From an uncultured Bryobacteraceae bacterium (GTDB taxonomy: Bacteria; Acidobacteriota; Terriglobia; Bryobacterales; Bryobacteraceae): a DNA stretch of 64,000 bases. A model generated the notes under the pieces. It did not search any database, was not told the DNA's origin, and saw only the letters and a program-made list of their open reading frames with translations. Where the stretch lies: assembly GCA_938027685.1 (NCBI GenBank), contig CALJAM010000024.1, positions 1 through 64,000 of the forward strand, given 5' to 3'. Below are positions 17,872 through 29,793 of the stretch, piece after piece. Position 1 is the stretch's first letter. Every line of letters begins with the position of its first letter. The position numbers and the translations under genes are program-made.

Positions 17872-19118
17872 TTCTGTTGATCCAGACGGGCCGCGTGCAG
17901 GAGAAGCCAGGCCGTCAGGGGCAGAACGGAGACCACGGCGCAGAGCGGCCCGAAACCGTAGCGATCGGCCAGCGCCCCGTAGAGCGGCGATACGACGGCC
18001 TGCAGCAAGCCGTATGCCGCCGTGAGGAGCGAGGTAGCGAAGGCGGCGCGATGAGCCCCGAACAGATCCAGAGGCAGAGTATAAAGATTGACGCTCCAGG
18101 CCGAGGAAAGGAAGAAGCTCAGCGACACGCCCACAGCCGCAACCGCCGGCGACGGCGCCAGCGGGACCAGCGCAGTGCCGAGCAGCAGTAAGGCGGCGGC
18201 CAGGCAGACGCGCATGCGGGCCGTGACTGCGGGAAGGCCGCGTTTAATCGACCTTAGGGAAGCGAAGCCGCCGGCGAGACCGCCCAGATTGGCGGCCAGG
18301 GGCGGCAAAGCCGCCCAGGCTGCCGTGTCCTCGAAGCGCATCCGCTGAGCGTCTACGAGAAAGAGCGTAGTCCAGTTGCTCCAGAGAGTGTAAACCGTCA
18401 TTCCCAGAAGGTTCGCCGCGACCATCGCCCACAGGGCGCGCTCCCCGAGCAGTTGGCGTGCGCCGAGGCCGCCGGCGCCGCAGCGGGAATGCTCCGGTCC
18501 GCGACGCGCGACCGCGTTCCACAGAGGCAGCCAGAGCAGGCCCACCAGGCCCGTCGCTGCGAACGCGGCGCGCCAGCCGTAACGCAGGGACAGCCCCACA
18601 GCGACGGGTGGCGCAAGAATGGCGCCCAAGCTCAGCCCGGCCTGGCTAAGTGCATGCCCTAGCGCTCGCTCCTCGGTCGGGAGGTAAAGAGCGATGGCTT
18701 TGCCGGTCGCGGGCACGCCGGCGGCCTGCGCCACCCCCAGCACGGCGCGGCAGAGCAGCAATCCCGCGACGCTGTGCATGGCGCCGGTGGCGGCCCCCGC
18801 CAGCGACCACAGCGCTACCGCAAGGCTGATGCCCCACCTCAGGCCGATGCGATCGACAAAAAGGCCTGCCGCCGGCGCGGCCGCCGCGTAGGGAATCGAG
18901 AAGGCCGAAAGCAGGGCGCCGAAACGGCGGTTGGTCAAGCCAAATTCCCTCCGAAGCACCGGGGCGAGAGCGGGCAGAAGCTGACGATCGAGGTAGTTCA
19001 ACACCGATGAGAAAACGAAAACGGCCATCAGACGCCAGCGGCGCGGATCGACCCCGTCGGGGCGGCTCTCAGCGGTACTCAACGGTCGCGACCTCACCGG
19101 CGGTGCCCAGCGTCGCAT
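17868..19118 (-). CDS. MFS transporter (ACS-like)
   Basis: A 12-helix major facilitator protein, 416 aa from the ATG at 19118. The loop 2-3 signature is degenerate ('DRIGLRWGISLAVALWSLAG'), and the N-terminal helix 'FSSVLNYLDRQLLPALAPVL' resembles anion:cation symporters of the hexuronate/glucarate branch. The start is uncertain: ATG 19118 overlaps the upstream TPR gene by 50 bases, a TTG near 19082 overlaps less, and ATG 19028 would begin directly at helix 1. It is the middle gene of the TPR-MFS-glycosyltransferase operon and is coupled to the glycosyltransferase by GTGA. Substrate unknown, perhaps a sugar acid. Confidence 0.88.
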   Translation of the reverse strand: MRRWAPPVRSRPLSTAESRPDGVDPRRWRLMAVFVFSSVLNYLDRQLLPALAPVLRREFGLTNRRFGALLSAFSIPYAAAAPAAGLFVDRIGLRWGISLAVALWSLAGAATGAMHSVAGLLLCRAVLGVAQAAGVPATGKAIALYLPTEERALGHALSQAGLSLGAILAPPVAVGLSLRYGWRAAFAATGLVGLLWLPLWNAVARRGPEHSRCGAGGLGARQLLGERALWAMVAANLLGMTVYTLWSNWTTLFLVDAQRMRFEDTAAWAALPPLAANLGGLAGGFASLRSIKRGLPAVTARMRVCLAAALLLLGTALVPLAPSPAVAAVGVSLSFFLSSAWSVNLYTLPLDLFGAHRAAFATSLLTAAYGLLQAVVSPLYGALADRYGFGPLCAVVSVLPLTAWLLLHAARLDQQK

Positions 19119-20766
19119 CCTGCTTGGGGTGGTATTCGATGAGCACGTTTCGGGGCGATTTCTGCGGGCCGCAGACCAGCTCGAGTTTGCCGCCGCCCAG
19201 GACGACCACTCGTGAGGGATCGCGGATGGCGAGCCGCGTCTGCCTGCCGTCGGGCGTTTCGATCACTAGCCGCGCGGCGTTGCGCAGGCAATCCACCTGC
19301 TTCAGCCTTCCCTGAACACGGCCCGAAGGCCGTTCGGTTTCGAACCACGGGACCACGTGGCTCGGCGGCGGGCCGGCGTCCCGGTTGGCTTTCGCCTCAG
19401 CCTCGCGGATGCGGCGCAGGGCTTCCTCCTTCAGGCGCGCCAGCTCACGCTCCTTTGCTTCGGCTTCGCGCCGCCGCGCCTCAGCCTCGGCTGCCAGGCG
19501 CCGCTGGTCGAGCGTGCGGCGGATTTCGCGGATCCGTGCGCGCTCGGTCTCATCGGTCGTCGCCTGTTCGGCGGCGGCCCATGAGCGCGCGGCGCTGCGA
19601 TAATCTCCTGCCTGCTCCTGCGCTTCGGCCAGAGCGCGCCAGAGGCTTGCGTCCCGTGGCGCCAGCTTCGCGGCCGTCGCCAGCGATTCGAGCCGTTTCA
19701 TCGCATCGGGCAACCGCTCCGCTAGCAAGCGGTGGGGTTCGGCCCAGTTGGGGTTGAGTTCCGCGGCTTTTCTGAGCCAAGCGACGGCTTTTCCGGCATC
19801 AGGCTCGACGCGCGCGGCTTCCAACCAGATGCGGGCGTTGCGACTACCGGCCGCTACGGCAGCCTCCCAATGCGGCCTCGCCCGCTCCGTTTCGCCGGCG
19901 GCGAGCGCAGCGAGGGCAATCCCTTCGCGGGCCTCGATCGAGTCAGCGAATCGGGCGAGCAAGGCCTCGTAGAGCCGGGTCGCCTCGGTCAGCCTGGCCT
20001 GGGCGAGTCTCAAATCGGCCATCGCAAGTTCGCCGGTCGGCGGATCGGCGCCTTCGACGCGGAAATCCGTGCGCGGATTCATCGGACGGCCCGAAACAGT
20101 TTCTTGCGCGAAGCGACCCGCCGCCAGATACGCGGCGGCTTCTGCGCGGACCTGCTCGGGCGTTTTGCCGGTGGCGTTTCTCCAGGCTGGTTCTGGATCC
20201 AGAGTCTGCTGGAGATTGGAGAGCAGGGGGCGCAGCTTCCCGGAATAATCCGGGTGCAGGCTCAGCATGTGGACCAACGCCCAGCTAAGGGAAGGCGAAG
20301 GCGGCGGCGCGCCCACGCTCAGGCGTACTCCCTCGATCCGGATCTGCGCGTAGAACTCCAGGAGGCCTTCTTCGATATCCCGAGGCAGCCGCCGTGTGTT
20401 GGCGTCGAGCAGGATGCGAGCCAGGCTCCACAGCCACTCGGCGGGCGGGTGCATTTCCGCGGGCAGCGACCCCATGTAGGCGTCGCGTCCCATGGCGGGC
20501 GGGAACGGAGCTTCCGCACCGCGTGAGCGGCGCAGCACAATTACGCGCACCGGCCACTCGGTGGTCGGTTCTTCGCGCGAGAGCACGCGTCCCAGAGCGT
20601 GACGGAACTGCTCGAGGGATCCGAGGACCTCCTGTGCCGGCCGTGCGCCGGCCTGTGAGAGGACCTCGAAGGGACCGGAGCGCACGCGCACCCAGCGTTC
20701 CTGGGCAATGAGCGGCGCTGACAGTGCGAGGCCGATGAGAAGCCGGAACACTTCCCCACTCATCAT
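19069..20766 (-). CDS. Secreted TPR-repeat protein
   Basis: About 566 aa from the paired ATGs at 20766/20763. A longer frame reaches 21048 but runs into the divergent methyltransferase and has a non-biological N-terminus. A signal peptide ('MSGEVFRLLIGLALSAPLIAQ') is followed by a domain resembling DUF1570/peptidase-MA-like N-termini ('WVRVRSGPFEVLSQAG', 'LEQFRHALGRVL') without an HExxH. Several TPR-like helical pairs follow ('AKLAPRDASLWRALAEAQEQ'), then a long charged coiled coil ('RRREAEAKERELARLKEEA') and a C-terminal beta domain ('CLRNAARLVIETPDGRQTRL'). Probably periplasmic scaffolding. First gene of an operon with the MFS and glycosyltransferase genes. Confidence 0.82.
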   Translation of the reverse strand: MMSGEVFRLLIGLALSAPLIAQERWVRVRSGPFEVLSQAGARPAQEVLGSLEQFRHALGRVLSREEPTTEWPVRVIVLRRSRGAEAPFPPAMGRDAYMGSLPAEMHPPAEWLWSLARILLDANTRRLPRDIEEGLLEFYAQIRIEGVRLSVGAPPPSPSLSWALVHMLSLHPDYSGKLRPLLSNLQQTLDPEPAWRNATGKTPEQVRAEAAAYLAAGRFAQETVSGRPMNPRTDFRVEGADPPTGELAMADLRLAQARLTEATRLYEALLARFADSIEAREGIALAALAAGETERARPHWEAAVAAGSRNARIWLEAARVEPDAGKAVAWLRKAAELNPNWAEPHRLLAERLPDAMKRLESLATAAKLAPRDASLWRALAEAQEQAGDYRSAARSWAAAEQATTDETERARIREIRRTLDQRRLAAEAEARRREAEAKERELARLKEEALRRIREAEAKANRDAGPPPSHVVPWFETERPSGRVQGRLKQVDCLRNAARLVIETPDGRQTRLAIRDPSRVVVLGGGKLELVCGPQKSPRNVLIEYHPKQDATLGTAGEVATVEYR

Positions 20767-20845
20767 ACCGCCGGTTTTTCGCGCGGGCATGCCGCCGCGC
20801 TCTTCCGAGGCTCCGGCGTTGAAGTTCGAGCCGTATACTGGCGCT

Positions 20846-21820
20846 ATGGAGCCGCTCCCCGAGCACCTGCTGGAAAGGCTGAACGCGTTTCGCGAGAGCC
20901 GTCTGCTGCTGACCGCAATCGAGCTCGACGTCTTCACGGCCGTAGGCGATGGCGCGACCGCAGTTGAGGTCGCTGCGCGGCTGGGGACCGATCGGCGGGC
21001 GACCGAAATGCTGCTCAACGCGCTGGCGGCCGTTGGCCTGCTGGGCAAACGGGAGGAATGCTACGTCAGCTCGTCTGCCTCGCGCTGGCTGAGGCGGGAC
21101 ACTCCCGAAAGCGCGCGCGATGCTTTGCTGCACATCGTGAACCTCTGGGATCGCTGGAGCCTGCTTTCCGAATGCGTGCGCCGAGGAACCTGCGTGCAGG
21201 CGCGCCGCCGCACGAGGGCTGAGACGGAGGCATTCATCGCGATGATGCATTACAATGCGCGCTGGCGCGCGCCGATGGTAGCGGAAGCGATCGGGCTGGA
21301 AGGCGTCAGGCGAATGCTCGATCTGGGCGGCGGCTCCGGGGCCTACGCGATCGCGTTTGCGCAGGCCTGTCCGACGCTCGAGGCCGACGTCATGGATCTG
21401 GCGCCCGTGTTGCGCATCGCGCGCCGACACATCGCGCAGGCGAACCTCGGCGACCGTGTCAGGACGCGCGTCGGCGACCTGCGTCAAACCTCCTATGGTG
21501 CAGGCTACGATCTGGTGTTCATTTCCGCCATCTGCCACATGCTGCCTCCTGATGAGAACCGCGCCATGCTGCGGAAGTCGCACGCGGCATTGACGCCGGG
21601 AGGGCGCGTGGTCATTCAGGATTTCATTCTGGAGCCGGACAGGATCTCGCCCAAGCACGCGGCGCTGTTCGCCCTAAACATGCTGGTGAACACGCCCGGG
21701 GGCGCGACCTACACCGAGGCCGAATATCGCGAGTGGCTCGAGGAAGCGGGCTTTCGTAACGTGCATCGTCTGCACCTGCCCGGAGCCACGGGGCTGATGG
21801 TCGGCCGGCGGCTGGCTTGA
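20846..21820 (+). CDS. SAM-dependent O-methyltransferase (Methyltransf_2 type)
   Basis: A 324-aa protein. A winged-helix dimerisation domain (about 8-85; 'LLLTAIELDVFTAVGDGAT') precedes a Rossmann methyltransferase domain with SAM motif I 'MLDLGGGSGAYAIAFA' (about 157-172), an acidic residue in 'VMDLAPV', and the post-motif 'GGRVVIQDFIL'. This is the layout of the acetylserotonin/caffeate-type O-methyltransferases used in bacterial secondary metabolism. The ATG at 20846 is chosen because upstream in-frame codons would overlap the divergent TPR gene. The substrate cannot be told. No biosynthetic cluster surrounds it. Confidence 0.88.
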   Translation: MEPLPEHLLERLNAFRESRLLLTAIELDVFTAVGDGATAVEVAARLGTDRRATEMLLNALAAVGLLGKREECYVSSSASRWLRRDTPESARDALLHIVNLWDRWSLLSECVRRGTCVQARRRTRAETEAFIAMMHYNARWRAPMVAEAIGLEGVRRMLDLGGGSGAYAIAFAQACPTLEADVMDLAPVLRIARRHIAQANLGDRVRTRVGDLRQTSYGAGYDLVFISAICHMLPPDENRAMLRKSHAALTPGGRVVIQDFILEPDRISPKHAALFALNMLVNTPGGATYTEAEYREWLEEAGFRNVHRLHLPGATGLMVGRRLA

Positions 21821-21966
21821 GCGCCGCCTTTACGAACTGGTAAGCGAAACGGCGTCGGGCCGGTCGGTCCCGCACTGGGGGCCTCAGCGAAAATCAGCCG
21901 GCCGAAGAACCGTCGGCAGATCCGTGCCCGCGCAGCCGTGTTAGCGTAGATAGTGAGGGGACGGTC

Positions 21967-22708
21967 ATGACGGCCTGCCGCTACCCGGCGATCCGGGCGA
22001 TCGGGCTTGAAAAGCGGTATCGCTCTGGGGACGGGGAGCTGGTGGTCTTCTCCGACCTGCAGTTGGAAGTGGCTGAAGGCGAGCGGCTGGCCATCGTGGG
22101 CGAGTCGGGGGCGGGCAAGTCCACGTTGCTGCATTTACTGGGCGGTCTGGACAGGCCGACGAGGGGAACGATATACTTTGGGGAAAAGGAGTTGACGCGG
22201 CTAGGGGATGCTGAACTGGCGGATTTCCGCAATCGCGAGATTGGTTTTGTCTGGCAGAGTCACTATTTGTTGCCCGAGTTTACGGCGCTCGAGAACGTGA
22301 TGATGCCCCTGCTGATCCGCGGATGGGCGCGCCGCCAGGCGGCGGAGGCCGCGCGAGCCCGCCTGGAGGAGATGGGACTGGGCCGAAGGTTGCACCACCG
22401 GGCCGGGGAGCTTTCGGGGGGCGAGCAGCAACGAGTGGCCCTGGCGAGGGCCCTGGCCGGTCAGCCGCGCGTACTGCTGGCCGATGAGCCTACTGGGAAC
22501 CTAGATGCCAGGACCGGTGAAATGATCATCGGCCTGCTGAGCGAGATTCACGAGGCGCATCGGCTGACGTCGGTTTACGTGACTCACAACCTCTCATTCG
22601 CGCGTCGATGCGATCGGGTGTTGAAGTTGGAGGCGGGGACGCTCTCCGAGATGGGAGAACCCTTCGCTTCCCGGAGGCATCCAACTAAGGGAGAGGGCGG
22701 AGCCGGTT

Positions 22709-22716
<8 letters not shown>
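21967..22716 (+). CDS. lolD: LolD-like ABC transporter ATPase
   Basis: A 249-aa ATPase with Walker A 'GESGAGKS' (45-52), Q-loop region 'WQSHYLLPEFTALENVM' very similar to LolD ('H-LLPDFTALENV' pattern), signature 'LSGGEQQR', Walker B 'VLLADEP' and switch His in 'VYVTHN'. In E. coli LolD drives LolCE to release lipoproteins from the inner membrane. No LolC/E-like permease is adjacent, so the partner must be elsewhere. Its last 8 bases overlap the start of clpC, an unusual coupling. It could also be a MacB-type ATPase; LolD is the best call. Confidence 0.85.
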
Positions 22717-25180
<2,464 letters not shown>

Positions 25181-25352
25181 CTCGTCCTGCAACGCTCGCT
25201 GCCCGGTTCGAGCGGACGGATTTCGGCGTTGGAGTCCGCCGTCAACCGCCCCGCAGGGGGAAGATGACTCCTACTCAGTACGAAGCGGCGGCGGTGCGCG
25301 CTCGCCCGCGCGCCGCCACCGCCGAAGGACGCCAGCTGTGTGAGCGCTACTC

Positions 25353-27401
25353 ATGGAGGCACATCCTTCTCGGCCGCTCGGCGAAGGCCAACAACGTCAC
25401 CTGCTGGCAAATCTCCAATACGCTGACAAGCTGCTTGCTGAAATCGAGGCCATCCTCTCCGCTTCGCAATCGCGCAACGCCTTCCCCAAGTATCGGATCG
25501 ACATCACGCCTGCGCAGGCGCGCGTCATAAACGAGTACGTCGCTCGTCTGCGTGCACAGATGCTCCGGGCGCTGCGCGCCCTATCGATCGAGCCGCCGGA
25601 ACCCGGGCTCGGCGCCCTGCACTCGATCCGCGTCACTTTGGGCTTCGTGGACATCGCACTCGAGGAATGCCGCCCGAAGCGAATGAAAGGCTATGGCGCC
25701 CTGCCGCCGGAGCGCTGGGCGGAGCTCGACGGCATGGTGGACGAACTCCAGAGTCTGGTGGAGCAGCTCGACGCCTATCTCGCGCAAGGTTCTGCCGCGG
25801 ACCTGGCCGCCAGACTGGAGGCATTGGAGCAGGCAGGGGTGGACGTAGCCTTGGTGCGCACGTTGGAGCGCATCGTCAACCGCTGGAGCCTCGTCGAGTT
25901 CAGACCCGCGCTCGCCGCGATACTGGACGGTTTGGAGAATCGCAGTTTCGAAATCGCCGTTTTCGGACGCGTGAGTTCGGGCAAATCCTCGTTGCTGAAC
26001 TACGTACTCGACACCCAGGTCCTGCCCGTCGGCGTCACCCCCATCACGGCCGTTCCTACGCGCATTCGTTACGGATCCGAACCGCGAGGGCGCGTCTGGT
26101 TTGCTGACGGTCGTGCGCATGAGTTCGCGCCTGAGAGGCTCGATGAGTTCGTCAGCGAAGAACATAATCCAGGCAACCGCAAGAACGTCGCCCGCCTGAT
26201 CGTGGAGCTTCCGTCGCCGCGGCTCAGCGAAGGCGTGGTTTTCGTCGACACGCCGGGCTTGGGCTCGCTGGCCACGGCGGGCGCGGCAGAGACTCGGGCT
26301 TATCTGCCGCGCTGCGACCTGGCGGTGGTGCTGGTGGACGCGGCTTCCACGCTCACCGAAGACGAATTGGCCCTCCTCCAGGCGCTGCATGAAGCGGCGG
26401 TGCCCATCCAGGTCCTGCTCAGTAAGTCGGATCTGGTGAGTGAGGCGGAGCGCCGACGCCTGCTGACTTACGTCGCGGAGCAAATTCGGAGTGAGCTGGA
26501 ACTCGATGTCGCTGTCCATCCCGTGAGCGTGAGGCCCGGGCACAGCCACTTGCTGGAAGAGTGGTTCGAGCGCGAAATCCTTCCGCTATGCGCGCGCGCG
26601 CACGAACTGCACGAGCGATCGCTGGCACGCAAGACGGCCATGCTGGCGGAGAGCCTGCGAGCGGCGCTCGAAGTCCGGCTGGAGCATGCAGCGCGCACGG
26701 GCGCCGCCGGCGACGCTCTCAAGCAGGTGGAGACCGCGCTGCGTGTGCTGAGCGGCCGCTTTGAGGAGGCGCGCACGGCGTGTTTCCGTCTCACGGACGG
26801 CGTCCGAGGGCTTCGGGCGGAAGTGCTGCGTTCGTCAGCGACCGCGCTGCTAGGCGCCGATCAGCGCGACGGGCGAGAAGTCGTGGTGCGGGTCCTCCAG
26901 GAGGTGACCGCCGGGCGCGCGCGTGCCGTCGCGGCGCTGCTGGAGCAGCTTGCCCGCGATGCCGTCCAAGGACTGCGAGAAGCCGGGCAGGCGCTCGAGG
27001 TTCCGTGCAACATTCCGGGCGAAGCGGATCTGCTCGGGGCGCTGAGGGAGCTCCCGCGGTTGGACGCCGGCGCTATCACGAACGTCGACCGGCCGGGACG
27101 GTGGGTTAAGCTGCTGGGCAGCGGCCTTGCCAGGCGGATCACCGAGCTCCGTCTCGGACGCGAGATCGGACCTCAGATCGCTGCCGCGCTGGCCGGTTAC
27201 GGCCGACTGCTCGAGGCGTGGGTACGGCGCAGCCTGGCGGAGCTTGAATCCCGCTTCGAATCCTGCGCGGGAGTCTTCCGTGCTCACTTCGAGCGGCTGG
27301 AGTCAGGAGGCTCGACGGGGCCCGGAGAGCAGAGCGAACTGATGCGCGACCTCGCCGAGCTGAGCTCGCGGCTGGAGCCTCTCCTCCGCCGCCGGCGGTA
27401 G
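25353..27401 (+). CDS. Bacterial dynamin-like GTPase (copy 1)
   Basis: A 682-aa protein. About 200 residues of mostly helical sequence precede a dynamin-family GTPase domain: G1 'GRVSSGKSS' (205-213), G2 threonine in 'GVTPITAVPT', G3 'DTPG' (299-302) and G4 'LSKSD' (356-360). The rest is a long helical stalk region to the C-terminus, without an obvious membrane helix. The layout fits bacterial dynamin-like proteins, which remodel or bind membranes. The N-terminal extension before the G domain is long for the family. A second, shorter dynamin-like gene lies 2.4 kb downstream on the other strand (29794-31554). The start codon is supported only by position; the ribosome site is weak. Confidence 0.88.
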   Translation: MEAHPSRPLGEGQQRHLLANLQYADKLLAEIEAILSASQSRNAFPKYRIDITPAQARVINEYVARLRAQMLRALRALSIEPPEPGLGALHSIRVTLGFVDIALEECRPKRMKGYGALPPERWAELDGMVDELQSLVEQLDAYLAQGSAADLAARLEALEQAGVDVALVRTLERIVNRWSLVEFRPALAAILDGLENRSFEIAVFGRVSSGKSSLLNYVLDTQVLPVGVTPITAVPTRIRYGSEPRGRVWFADGRAHEFAPERLDEFVSEEHNPGNRKNVARLIVELPSPRLSEGVVFVDTPGLGSLATAGAAETRAYLPRCDLAVVLVDAASTLTEDELALLQALHEAAVPIQVLLSKSDLVSEAERRRLLTYVAEQIRSELELDVAVHPVSVRPGHSHLLEEWFEREILPLCARAHELHERSLARKTAMLAESLRAALEVRLEHAARTGAAGDALKQVETALRVLSGRFEEARTACFRLTDGVRGLRAEVLRSSATALLGADQRDGREVVVRVLQEVTAGRARAVAALLEQLARDAVQGLREAGQALEVPCNIPGEADLLGALRELPRLDAGAITNVDRPGRWVKLLGSGLARRITELRLGREIGPQIAAALAGYGRLLEAWVRRSLAELESRFESCAGVFRAHFERLESGGSTGPGEQSELMRDLAELSSRLEPLLRRRR

Positions 27402-27496
27402 AGGAACGCTTCCGCCCTGTGAGACAATCTCGGTTTACGCCCACTGCTTCGCCGTAGCAAAGGGTCGCAAAACAGAAAAGGAGAAAAAGAGGCATC

Positions 27497-28603
27497 ATGA
27501 TGGTCGGCAGACGAGCGTTCGTCGCGCTCGCCGTTCTTGGCTCTTTCACTTTGTCGCAGGCCGCGCCGCGCAGGGCGCGCAACGTGATCCTGTTTCTAGG
27601 GGACGCGGGCGGAATCCCCACGCTGAACGCGGCCAGCGCCTACGGCCACGGTGCGCCCCTCAAGCTTTTCATTCAGCAAATGCCGCACATCGCTCTGATG
27701 GAGACCTCGACGGCCGATGAGTGGGTGACAGATTCGGCCGCGGGGATGACGGCCATCGTGACCGGCCAGAAGACCCGCTCGGGCGTGCTCTCGCAGTCGG
27801 CCTCGGCTGTACGGGGCACAAGCGACGGCCAAATCCTGAAGACCATCCTCGAGCATGCCGAGGAACGCGGGCTCTCGACGGGCGTGATTACCAACATGGG
27901 CGCGGCCGACGCCACGCCGGCTGCCTGTTACGCGCACGTGAACGACCGGCGCAAGATCGGTGAGATCTTCGCACAGTTTTTGAAGCCGCGCTTCGGTGAC
28001 GGCCCCGAGGTGCTCATCGGAGCCGGGCGTGAAGCCGTCCTGAACGCCGTGCGCGAGTTGGGCATCGACGCGGAGGCCGCGCTGCGGGAGCGAGGGTACG
28101 CCGTGATGGATCGCCCGGGCCCGTTCCCCGAAAATGTCCGCCGCGTCGTGGGTCTCTACGACACGGCGGAGTTCGATCCCTGGCAGGCCGTGGAGGGGGC
28201 CATCCGCCTGCTCGAACGCAACAGGCGCGGCTACTTCCTGATGGTTGAGTGGGACATGCACGCCGACAACCTAAAACGCGGCCTCGAACACGTTCTCCAG
28301 ATGGACGAACTCATCCGGCGCACGGCGTCGCGCGTGGGTCAAGACACATTGATCATCTTCGCGGCGGATCATTCTTTCGATCTGCGTCTGCGCGGCGGAC
28401 GCAAGGGAGAGCCCCTGCTCGAGGGGGATCGGTCGGCAGGGCCTGCGAACCGGCCCTACATCAGAGTGGATGGCGGGCACACGGGCGAAGAGGTGCTGGT
28501 GGCGGCGCAGGGTCCGGGCGCTGAGAGGGTGCGCGGCTTCATTTCCAACACCGACCTTTTCCGCATCATGATGGCAGCTTACGGCTGGATGCCGGTGCGG
28601 TGA
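27497..28603 (+). CDS. Secreted alkaline phosphatase (PhoA superfamily)
   Basis: A 368-aa enzyme with an N-terminal signal (about 1-22). The alkaline phosphatase core is visible: 'NVILFLGDAGG' carries the metal-binding Asp (36), 'WVTDSAAGMTA' the nucleophilic Ser (80), 'MVEWDMHADN' the later Asp/His ligands, 'FAADHSFD' the Asp-His pair, and 'GGHTGEEV' the last zinc-ligand His. Several of these differ from the E. coli form (GDGMG, DHA/DHGH), so this is a divergent branch. Expected to release phosphate from organic esters in the periplasm. A purine-rich AAAAGAGG ribosome site precedes the paired ATGs. Its 3' end overlaps the convergent MFS gene by 25 bases. Confidence 0.9.
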   Translation: MMVGRRAFVALAVLGSFTLSQAAPRRARNVILFLGDAGGIPTLNAASAYGHGAPLKLFIQQMPHIALMETSTADEWVTDSAAGMTAIVTGQKTRSGVLSQSASAVRGTSDGQILKTILEHAEERGLSTGVITNMGAADATPAACYAHVNDRRKIGEIFAQFLKPRFGDGPEVLIGAGREAVLNAVRELGIDAEAALRERGYAVMDRPGPFPENVRRVVGLYDTAEFDPWQAVEGAIRLLERNRRGYFLMVEWDMHADNLKRGLEHVLQMDELIRRTASRVGQDTLIIFAADHSFDLRLRGGRKGEPLLEGDRSAGPANRPYIRVDGGHTGEEVLVAAQGPGAERVRGFISNTDLFRIMMAAYGWMPVR

Positions 28604-29784
28604 GTGTGCCGGCCGGCCGCCAGGAATAGCGTGGCCGCACCCGCAAGCGTCAAGAACGCAAAGCCCGCCAGCGCGGCGCGCGAGATCCCGTAAAGCAGTC
28701 CCATAAGAGCGCTGCCGGCGAACCAGCTCAAGCCGAAGGCCGCATGAAAGATGCCGTAAGCGCCGGCCCGTCGTTCCGCCGGCGCCAACTCCGCGACGGC
28801 CGCGCGCAGCACCGATTCCTGGGCGCCCATACCCGTAGCCCACAAGGCGAGGCCCGCCAGTGCGGCTTCCCTGCCGCTGGAGAGGAAAACCAATGCGCCG
28901 AACGGCGCAGCCAGCAGCGAAACGGCGCTGAGCAGGTTGATCCCGAAACGATCGTAAAGGCGGCCGAGCAAGAGCGCCGCCAGTCCGTCCCAACCCATCG
29001 CCACGGCGTAGACAACCGCAATGGAAGCGCCGCCAAGCATGCTCTGGCGTTCCAGGTGGAAAGCGATGAGGGCAAAGTCCGCGTATCCGGCCGCCAGCAG
29101 CGCCGAAGCTGCGACGTAGACCCAGAATAGGCGCGGGAGCGCACCGGCCGCGAGCTCGACCGTGCCGATTTCAAGATCCCGCGGGCGTGGGAAAAGCATC
29201 CGTGCCGTCAGAAGCGCTGCGATGGCAAGAGCGGCCGGGATTCCGAGCAGGGCAAACGCTCCCGCGTAACCGTGCCGTGCCGCCAACGCCCAGGCGACCA
29301 GCAGCGGTCCCGCCACGGCGCCCAACTGATCCAGCGCCTCGTGCAAGCCGAACGCCCAGCCCCGGCCAAGGTTTGCCGCGGCGTGCGAAAGCATGGCATC
29401 CCGAGCGGGCGTGCGCAGCGCCTTGCCCGCGCGCTCCGCTATGATCAGCAGCCCGCCGATGTGCCAGGTTCCCGCCAGCGCAAGCATGGGCACGGCAGCC
29501 AGGTTCACCAGGTAGCCGGCGATGGTGATCGTCCAGTAGCGGCGGGTGCGGTCAGCGAGCACACCCGAGAGCAGTCGCAGGCCATAGCCCGTCATTTCGC
29601 CCAGGCCGGCCACGAATCCTATCACCGCCGCGCTCGCACCAAGCCTCCCAAGGTAAGGCCCTGTGATGCTCCGCGCACCTTCGTAGGTGGCGTCCGCAAG
29701 TAGGCTCACCAGGCCGAGGAGCAGGACAAAATGCAGGCTTCGGCTTCCCAGGCTGGACGCAGGCCGCACGCTCGATTGTGTCAC
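28579..29784 (-). CDS. MFS transporter
   Basis: A 401-aa, 12-helix major facilitator protein with a GTG start. Helix 1 'LLLGLVSLLADATYEGARSI' and the loop 'GVLADRTRRYWTITIAG' match MFS antiporter-like proteins of unknown substrate. The start lies 9 bases after the stop of the dynamin-like gene, so both are likely one transcript. It converges with and slightly overlaps the phosphatase gene. Confidence 0.88.
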   Translation of the reverse strand: MTQSSVRPASSLGSRSLHFVLLLGLVSLLADATYEGARSITGPYLGRLGASAAVIGFVAGLGEMTGYGLRLLSGVLADRTRRYWTITIAGYLVNLAAVPMLALAGTWHIGGLLIIAERAGKALRTPARDAMLSHAAANLGRGWAFGLHEALDQLGAVAGPLLVAWALAARHGYAGAFALLGIPAALAIAALLTARMLFPRPRDLEIGTVELAAGALPRLFWVYVAASALLAAGYADFALIAFHLERQSMLGGASIAVVYAVAMGWDGLAALLLGRLYDRFGINLLSAVSLLAAPFGALVFLSSGREAALAGLALWATGMGAQESVLRAAVAELAPAERRAGAYGIFHAAFGLSWFAGSALMGLLYGISRAALAGFAFLTLAGAATLFLAAGRHTHRTGIQP

Positions 29785-29793
29785 AAGGCGGCC

